DNA of 18,645 nt from the NCBI GenBank assembly GCA_947176565.1, contig CAMWRC010000002.1, positions 1 through 18,645 on the forward strand, written 5' to 3'. Of the stretch, positions 12,987 through 18,645 are shown piece by piece. Made by a program: the position numbers and the translations under genes. Position 1 is the first letter of the stretch. Every line of letters starts with the position of its first letter. The notes beneath the pieces were generated by a model, which saw only the letters and a list, made by a program, of their open reading frames with translations, had not been told where the DNA came from and ran no database searches. The stretch is from an uncultured Ruminococcus sp. (GTDB taxonomy: Bacteria; Bacillota; Clostridia; Oscillospirales; Ruminococcaceae).

Positions 12987-15900
12987 AGGAGAACTCCCCT
13001 GCAAAGCTGTTATGACTGCTATCTGTATAGATCATAACAATATTGTCCGCCTGTTCGCCGATCAGCTCCAATCTTGATGTAGGCGCAGCGAGAATGATCT
13101 GAAAATTCTGCGACTTAAAGAACGTGAGCATACTCTCAATACGTTCCTCATCCATTTTATCAAAGGCTTCGTCAAGCATGATAACTCTTATCGTTTCGCC
13201 TGTGCTGTATAGCTGAGCAAAAGAAGCTGCGATCGCCACATAATACGGAGTCTGTGTTTCACCGCCGCTTTTCTCTCTGTAGATTTTAGAGAACTTTTGT
13301 GATTTTCCGTCCTTTGAGATTATTTCTATATCATAATCGAGATAGCTGCGATAATCTGTATATTCACGCAGTACATCATCACCGTTTTCGTCCGAAGCTG
13401 TCAGCTTTGAAAACAGCTCATTCATTTCATCGTGATATTCTTCGTCAAACTGTGTAGAAAACAGATTGAATCCGCCCAGATTAAAGTCAGATATAATCAT
13501 ATCATAAAGCCGTTTTTTACGCTTATCTGCCGAATAGTCAAAACGATAGGAATCATTACCGTAATAAATCGGTTTGAGTGTTTTGTTCAGCTCCTTGAAC
13601 AGTGTAATGGCATTTTCGATATTTTCACGTATTTTTGCAAGAAAACTCTCTCTGAACTCTGTTTCACAGTTATCCTTGATAACTCTCAACTGCTCCTCGT
13701 ATCTGATAAGATCATGCTTTGCTAAAGCGCTGTATTCCTCGGAATACGCAGACATCATATCAATACCCGTACCAAGCTCACCGTCCTTGTACTTCGATTG
13801 CATAACATGCAGCTCGTTATTGGCTTTTTCTTTCTGATTCCTGAGAGTTTCTCTCCTCGGCTGATAGTTGCCCCAAATCGTATCTGCAGACTTTGTCTTT
13901 TTATGCTCCTCAAACTTATGATGTGCATCATGCAATGCCGTTTCATTTCCTTTTCCCATATTGCTTATCTGCGATTCAATATTGCTGACCTCTGTTTCAA
14001 GTTGTCCAATATCAGCTGTAAGACGTTCTATTGTATCTTGATTTCTTGTAATAGACTGCTTGATATTGTCAAGCTCCTTGTTTTTACTGTCGAGCTGTCC
14101 TTGCAGTTCACCAGCTTCCATTTGCAGCTGTAAATAGGTAGGATCATTTTCAGCTTCTTTCAGCTTCTGGTTTAATAGACGAATCTCCTCTGTGATTTTC
14201 TGCATTTCGATCGGAGCAGTGATAACAGGCTTCAATATTTCAAAATTGCACTGTTTGATAACTGAAAGTATCGTATTATAATTTGATTCCTGCGTTTTAA
14301 TCTCCGATTGTCTGGCTGATTTATCTTCATACTCCGCTTTCTTGATTTTAAGCTGCTGCTGCAAAGCGTATTTTCCAATATATGGCATATTGTAGATTTC
14401 AGGGTCAATCTTTCTGAGTGCATTACCCTGATAAAGCATACAGCCCTGTGTAATAGCGATACGATGTTCTTTTAACTCTGATACACTTTCACACATTGTC
14501 ACTCTGCCAAGAAGATAGCAAATATAGGCATACGCATAGCGGTTTTCGCTGGTGACAACGCTTGCAAGGCTCGGGCTCGTTGTATCAGGCGTAACATCTG
14601 TATTCAGTTTGGCGGTATTGACGATAGCTGCTGTATGTATCTTTGATTTGTATTTGTCGTAGACCTCGGCAGCAATGTCATAATAGACGGGCTCTACAAT
14701 AATATAGAATCTCTGTGAATTAAGATAGCCCTCGACCGCATTCTGCCACTTGCTGTTGGATATTTCAAGCAGATCGGCAAGGATATGTACCTCAGAAACG
14801 ATACCTCTTGCAGAAAATTCAAACTGTATCGCTTCTTTCAGCATCGTGACATTCCTGTCATAGGTGAGCTTGTTTTGTTCAAGGTCTTTGATTTCTTTGG
14901 CGAGCTGTTCAAGAGCTTTGTTCAGAACAGTTAGTTCAGCTTTTGTATCCGCTAATTGATTCTGAATACTGCTCTCGGCTTCTGCAAATGCACATTCGAT
15001 CTCAATAACAATACTGTTTCTGCGCTGAATATCCATTTTGGTTTGTTCCAAAGCAGATATTTCACTGTCAGTTACAGTGCTATACTTATGAATATACCGC
15101 AGGGCTGTCCGAATTCTTTTTAACTGTTCTTTCAGTTGATAAATCTGGTTAGATAGGGTTCTTTTATCTTTTTCCTTATCCTTTATATCGGATTTGATAG
15201 AGCCGATCAGCAAAGCAGATTCCCCTGAATTCAACGAAATCTGAACATTGATATATCTCTCGTTCAGACTTTGTATATCAGCACTGAGATCATTACGGGC
15301 TTTTTCATCCTGCGCCAAGCGTTGCTCTGCAAGTCTGATCTGACTTGTCATATTGGCAATTCTTGCCTTTTTGGCCTCTGCTTCCGCAATCTTTATGAGA
15401 ATGTCTATCACAAGTATCTGCTCATCAAAATGCAGGATATCGTCATATTTTTTCTGAATCGCTTCAAGATTATTTACCTGTTTCTTTACTTCCTCCACAA
15501 GAAGCTGCATTTCTTTCAGATTGCGGATATTCTCACGGAGTGCGTCAATATCAATGTTTTTCTCAGGCAGAATAAACTGCGAAACAAAGCTCTTGACATC
15601 TTTCATAGGCTTGAATGCAATTGACTTTGCAAGAAGCTCAAAAAAATTATCCTGTAAATGACCGAGACGAGACTTAAATCTATCCTTTGCAAGTGAAGTC
15701 TGATGAATAAACACTACCCTTTTACCGTTGTTTCTGAACTGTTCGTCTTTTGCAGGCTTATTGTCCACAATAAAGGACAGCTGGTCAAGTGTCCCCTCCT
15801 CACAAAACCACTTTCTCTTTACTTCACTTTCAAGATCAGGTGAATCAAATTTTCCACCGATCACGAAATAACGCTGTTTGCTTTCCTCGTATACTTCAAG

Positions 15901-16185
15901 TGCAATATAGGAGATGACAGCTCCTTTTCTCAGATACTCATTGCCCTCCTCACCTGTTTTCCCTCTGACATAGGTTTTCAAACTGCGCTTGCTTTCTGCT
16001 CCCACAGCAAGATTGAATTTCCGACTGTTGGTGGTGAGTATGAGCTGAATTGCGTCAAGAATTGTTGACTTGCCTGCTCCGTTATCACCGGAAAACAAAT
16101 TCGTATTTTTCAGGTGTATCATTTCATTACTGAAATAATGCCAATTGACAAGTCTGAGTTTAGTCAGTATCTTCTTCGTCTGCAT
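12973..16185 (-). CDS. jetC: Wadjet SMC-like ATPase subunit JetC
   Basis: Motor of the Wadjet condensin-like complex: dimerises, binds ATP and extrudes DNA loops with JetA and JetB. 1070 residues. Walker A GDNGAGKST is at 33-41. Long coiled-coil arms run about 220-430 and 640-860, with heptad-rich Glu/Lys/Leu/Gln. A globular hinge-like region lies between (about 440-630, including AVEGYLNSQRFYIIVEPVYY and YMPYIGKYAL-like sequence). The ABC signature KSGGE (about 972-976) and Walker B VIMLDEAFDKMD (about 1001-1012, catalytic Glu 1006) are at the C-terminus. All motifs are intact. It begins inside jetB: the ATG gives a 26-base overlap, and a GTG at 16200 is an alternative start adding five residues. 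Shorter than MukB (about 1480), as expected for JetC. Confidence 0.94.
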   Translation of the reverse strand: MQTKKILTKLRLVNWHYFSNEMIHLKNTNLFSGDNGAGKSTILDAIQLILTTNSRKFNLAVGAESKRSLKTYVRGKTGEEGNEYLRKGAVISYIALEVYEESKQRYFVIGGKFDSPDLESEVKRKWFCEEGTLDQLSFIVDNKPAKDEQFRNNGKRVVFIHQTSLAKDRFKSRLGHLQDNFFELLAKSIAFKPMKDVKSFVSQFILPEKNIDIDALRENIRNLKEMQLLVEEVKKQVNNLEAIQKKYDDILHFDEQILVIDILIKIAEAEAKKARIANMTSQIRLAEQRLAQDEKARNDLSADIQSLNERYINVQISLNSGESALLIGSIKSDIKDKEKDKRTLSNQIYQLKEQLKRIRTALRYIHKYSTVTDSEISALEQTKMDIQRRNSIVIEIECAFAEAESSIQNQLADTKAELTVLNKALEQLAKEIKDLEQNKLTYDRNVTMLKEAIQFEFSARGIVSEVHILADLLEISNSKWQNAVEGYLNSQRFYIIVEPVYYDIAAEVYDKYKSKIHTAAIVNTAKLNTDVTPDTTSPSLASVVTSENRYAYAYICYLLGRVTMCESVSELKEHRIAITQGCMLYQGNALRKIDPEIYNMPYIGKYALQQQLKIKKAEYEDKSARQSEIKTQESNYNTILSVIKQCNFEILKPVITAPIEMQKITEEIRLLNQKLKEAENDPTYLQLQMEAGELQGQLDSKNKELDNIKQSITRNQDTIERLTADIGQLETEVSNIESQISNMGKGNETALHDAHHKFEEHKKTKSADTIWGNYQPRRETLRNQKEKANNELHVMQSKYKDGELGTGIDMMSAYSEEYSALAKHDLIRYEEQLRVIKDNCETEFRESFLAKIRENIENAITLFKELNKTLKPIYYGNDSYRFDYSADKRKKRLYDMIISDFNLGGFNLFSTQFDEEYHDEMNELFSKLTASDENGDDVLREYTDYRSYLDYDIEIISKDGKSQKFSKIYREKSGGETQTPYYVAIAASFAQLYSTGETIRVIMLDEAFDKMDEERIESMLTFFKSQNFQIILAAPTSRLELIGEQADNIVMIYTDSSHNSFAGEFSYDDS

Positions 16186-16792
16186 AGCTTTCTGTTTCAC
16201 CGCCGTTCACATATTTATCAAGTTTATCTTTCGTTTCTTCATAGACTGTATTCAGCTCTGCTCCGTCAAAAGCAAGTATGACTGAGGGATAGATCTGTAA
16301 TCGTGTATCGGGATTTCCCATATCAGCGTCAAGATTATTGATGATATGGTATTTTTTCAATAAGCCAAGTGCAGAGCGCATATCTTGTTTTTTCAGCCGT
16401 TCATTTCTCAGGCTGCGGTATCTGTCATATAACTCGTCAACATATACGATCACATTTTCTGTTTGAGACAGCTTTTTCTTTTCCTCTATAAAAATAAGCC
16501 GTAGGATAAGAAGTATCATACTGTCAAGCAGCTTCAGACGGATACGTCCTGTACCATAGGTATTGTTAAGGGAGATTACTCCGTATTCTTCATTGATTGA
16601 AATATCATAGCCGAGCAGGTCAAAATAGGCAATGAACAGTTCTTTTTCTTTCAGTATGAAGTAGTAGCTATTTTTTGTTTCGGTGCAGCTTTTTAGGATA
16701 AAGCATTCATTCAGGAGCTTATTGGCATTGATCCTGAATTTATCCTTTGACACACTGCCGAGAAATTTATCAAGACGTGTTTCATGATCCAT
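16160..16792 (-). CDS. jetB: Wadjet MukE-like subunit JetB
   Basis: DUF4194-type winged-helix (KITE) subunit that bridges the JetA kleisin to JetC. 210 residues, usual length. Seen: SYYFILKEKELFIAYFDLLG, then the beta-rich EYGVISLNN, the helix LKLLDSMILLILRLIFIEEK, and the second winged-helix portion MRSALGLLKKYHIINNLD. The acidic tail (ETESYADEEDTD) is encoded where jetC begins. The start ATG is one base after the jetA stop, with GGAGGG at a good distance inside jetA. Assignment by pattern and by position between jetA and jetC. Confidence 0.87.
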   Translation of the reverse strand: MDHETRLDKFLGSVSKDKFRINANKLLNECFILKSCTETKNSYYFILKEKELFIAYFDLLGYDISINEEYGVISLNNTYGTGRIRLKLLDSMILLILRLIFIEEKKKLSQTENVIVYVDELYDRYRSLRNERLKKQDMRSALGLLKKYHIINNLDADMGNPDTRLQIYPSVILAFDGAELNTVYEETKDKLDKYVNGGETESYADEEDTD

Positions 16793-16793
16793 G

Positions 16794-18203
16794 CTATTTT
16801 GCCCTCCTTTTCAGAGTAAAATTTTTGAATGTAAAGCCATTATTGCATATGATATTTTCTTTTGGCAGAACAATATATTCGGAGCGTTTATCTCTGCCGT
16901 AAATACTAATAAAAATCAACCGTATCATATCACGCTTTGTATGTACTTCGATCTCTGACGCATTGATTTCTTCTCTGTCTTTCAGCAAGATCCGTACAAA
17001 CGCATTAATATTTTTTCTTGAAAAGCGTTGTTCATTCTTTTCTTTCAGAGCAATTCGTCTTTGGAGTATTTCTTCTTCCGAAATGGTCTGAGGTGTGAAG
17101 ATTTCCTCCACATCAACGATCTTTTTGGAGATACCGATCGGTTTTAGCGACTCTCCGCTGAGAAAGCTCTGAGGAAACATATTGAATATCCTGTAATAAT
17201 CATCAGGCATATCATCATAAATGCCATATTCTTCTTCGGATTCAAATACATTTGCAAGACATCTCAGGATTGTAGAGATTTTCCCCTCTATATTGTTGGT
17301 ATTCAAAAATGCAAGTTTCGCCCTGTTGACCGCACTTCTCAGGTATTTGGAATGCTTGCGTTCTATTTCTTTTTCAATATCGTCATAGGAATCAAAATAG
17401 CCAATCACATTTGTGATAATTTCTATGACCTTATCGCTTGCTTCGGTTTTGTCGTTTTCTCCCTCGATATTCTGGTAGCCGATGACTGCTCTTTCCATAA
17501 TCGCTTCATCATTCAATATATCACGGAGACGGCTTACGATCGTGTTGCGGAATCTTGAAACATTATCATTAGTTTTCATGCGGTGATACGCCTTTGAGCC
17601 GATGTTCTCATTGTAGGAGAAGAAATGCTCCATAAGTTCTTCGGATGTCTGCCCCTCCGTCAATTCATCAATATATTTTCTGATACCTGTATTAAGTTTT
17701 TTCAGCTCCGTGAAAAGTGCAAGCGTTCTGTCATACACTGGCTTGATAATCTGCGGATATGGTCTGTCATATAGATTTTCATTGGTAAGAAGCGAATAAA
17801 TTGCAGAGACTTCGCTTTGATATTCCATTTCCTTTACATCGGTAATGGCAGAGAAAGCCTGCATAATGGTAACTGAATGATTGGGCATAACGATTTTCGC
17901 ACGCTGATCGTTGCCAAATTCATATTCGATCCATCCGTATGCTTTGAGCTTTCGGAGAAATTCGTTTGCTTTGGCACGAGAATCATTGAAAACCTCTGCA
18001 CCGTCCTCAAATTGTATATCAGCGGAGCTGTTTCGGTCAAAATAGTCCGTAAGCTGTAAAACAAGCACATCCTTGTCTATACCATATGACAGTTCAGTAC
18101 AATACGAGTTATAAATTATTTCAAGACAGTCAATAAATATGTTCTTATATTTGCCTGTAAGTGCCTTAAAAAAGTCGCTTCCCGTTATGCTAAAAATATT
18201 CAT
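16794..18203 (-). CDS. jetA: Wadjet kleisin-like subunit JetA
   Basis: MukF/kleisin-like subunit that closes the JetC ring. 469 residues from this start. The N-terminus MNIFSITGSDFFKALTGKYK followed by a winged-helix-like region matches the JetA pattern (FF..L.gk.k..y..cL..iY). The middle is helical (about 170-330) with predicted coiled coil, and a C-terminal winged-helix-like region (about 390-469) follows. It resembles the DUF5716-type JetA of type II Wadjet more than the DUF3375 type; subtype is a judgement from memory. Start: the open frame extends to 18287, but the promoter occupies that part. The ATG at 18203 has GGAG nine bases upstream; ATGs at 18212 and 18218 are alternatives. First gene of the operon. 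Confidence 0.87.
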   Translation of the reverse strand: MNIFSITGSDFFKALTGKYKNIFIDCLEIIYNSYCTELSYGIDKDVLVLQLTDYFDRNSSADIQFEDGAEVFNDSRAKANEFLRKLKAYGWIEYEFGNDQRAKIVMPNHSVTIMQAFSAITDVKEMEYQSEVSAIYSLLTNENLYDRPYPQIIKPVYDRTLALFTELKKLNTGIRKYIDELTEGQTSEELMEHFFSYNENIGSKAYHRMKTNDNVSRFRNTIVSRLRDILNDEAIMERAVIGYQNIEGENDKTEASDKVIEIITNVIGYFDSYDDIEKEIERKHSKYLRSAVNRAKLAFLNTNNIEGKISTILRCLANVFESEEEYGIYDDMPDDYYRIFNMFPQSFLSGESLKPIGISKKIVDVEEIFTPQTISEEEILQRRIALKEKNEQRFSRKNINAFVRILLKDREEINASEIEVHTKRDMIRLIFISIYGRDKRSEYIVLPKENIICNNGFTFKNFTLKRRAK

Positions 18204-18257
18204 TGGCTGCATCTCCATATCTTCTTTTCTTGTAGAAATATACAACATATCATTATA

Positions 18258-18287
18258 ATTATAGCACAATATCCCTTGTCTTGTCAA
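18258..18287 (-). promoter_or_regulatory. Wadjet operon promoter
   Basis: On the minus strand a perfect TTGACA (18287-18282), an 18-base spacer and a perfect TATAAT (18263-18258) preceded by TGC. Transcription should start near 18251, leaving a leader of about 35-50 bases. It is the strongest-looking promoter in the window, suggesting constitutive expression. No operator-like palindrome was seen apart from the AT-rich ATTATAATTATA around the -10. Confidence 0.85.
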
Positions 18288-18355
18288 TCACATATGAGCT
18301 AATTCCACTTTGAACCCATTTACAGATAATGATTTTAACTTCGACTCCACCGGAT

Positions 18356-18538
18356 TCAAGGTTGCTTTTTTGTTTTATTCGGCTTCTTGATCTTAGCTAC
18401 CGCTGTAACATCAAACCCATACTTCTCTAAAATCTCCTCAGTAAGAGCCTTGACTTCAGCCTTGTACTGTTTTGCAAGCTCATATAGCTCAGCAGACGGT
18501 AAGCCATTACGAAACAACTTCTTTTTAAGAGCCTGTGT
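18356..18538 (-). pseudogene. unassigned open frame fragment without a start codon
   Basis: Sixty codons between two in-frame stops, with no ATG. The composition is protein-like: KKKLFRNGLPSAELYELAKQ, then ALTEEILEKYGFDVTAVAKI and a Lys/Pro/Gln tail (KKPNKTKKQP). It is in the same frame as the transposase end upstream, separated by one TGA (18539-18541). The family was not recognised. It may be the tail of another mobile-element gene whose front was lost, or an extension read through the TGA. Confidence 0.35.
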
Positions 18539-18645
18539 TCATAGACGTTTCAAAAGAAAAGAAGCATGAGAAATCACAACCATACATTCGGCAGAACGAG
18601 AAGAAAGCTCATAATCTTTTGACAATCTGCGTGAAGAGTTCAGCC
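18539..18645 (-). mobile_element. IS5-type DDE transposase, C-terminal end (runs off window)
   Basis: The visible last 34 codons read LNSSRRLSKDYELSSRSAEC and end SHASFLLKRL. IS5-family transposases end in the same way (WL..nRRLskDYE.....sea...la..r.llrrL), including the RR-L-KDYE block that follows the catalytic Glu. Only the C-terminus is inside the window, so it cannot be said whether the element is whole. No terminal inverted repeat was identified between this end and the Wadjet promoter. Confidence 0.7.

Noticed and set aside
18218..18287. Longest possible JetA start at 18287
   Set aside because: It lies within the TTGACA/TATAAT promoter, and the conserved JetA N-terminus begins near 18203.

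Overview
The window looks like chromosome of a fibrolytic gut Clostridia, most likely a Ruminococcus or close relative. The pointers are an esterase with a Thr/Ser linker and C-terminal dockerin (a cellulosome-type tag), a pyruvate phosphate dikinase, strong GGAGG ribosome binding sites and extended -10 promoters. Genus is inference; there is no rRNA or other marker gene. No tRNA, rRNA or CRISPR array was seen.

Layout, left to right. 1-2357 (-): ppdK, with its last ~90 codons outside the window. 2358-2978: a gene-free stretch full of hairpins, including two tandem hairpins with the same loop motif. 2979-3677 (-): an unknown helical protein with a textbook promoter and a perfect palindrome at the operator position. 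3883-6470 (+): an OmpR-type response regulator and a histidine kinase with a very long disordered extracytoplasmic insert. A shared terminator at 6498-6526 separates these from 6526-7986 (-), the secreted dockerin-bearing SGNH esterase. 8024-11164 (-): a BMP-type binding-protein homologue fused to a ParB-like N-terminal domain, translationally coupled to a metallophosphoesterase and followed by a small protein with a HEPN-like YNxxKHxR motif.

11222-18645 is an accessory region. Its core is a complete four-gene Wadjet (JetABCD) system on the minus strand, 18203 to 11811. JetA (kleisin/MukF-like), JetB (MukE-like) and JetC (SMC/MukB-like ATPase) would form a loop-extruding condensin-like complex, and JetD is the Toprim-fold nuclease that cuts small circular DNA. 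All four frames are intact with catalytic motifs present. The genes are separated by 1 bp or overlap, and one strong promoter lies just upstream of jetA. The locus is bracketed by mobile-element debris: the C-terminus of an IS5-type transposase and an unassigned frame at the right edge, and a short tyrosine-recombinase-like C-terminal remnant plus a gene-start stub on the left.

The defence system itself belongs to a described family. The less explained signals are the paired hairpins upstream of ppdK, the dyad-rich 2694-2890 segment, the operator palindrome at 3692-3705 and the ParB-like/BMP fusion.
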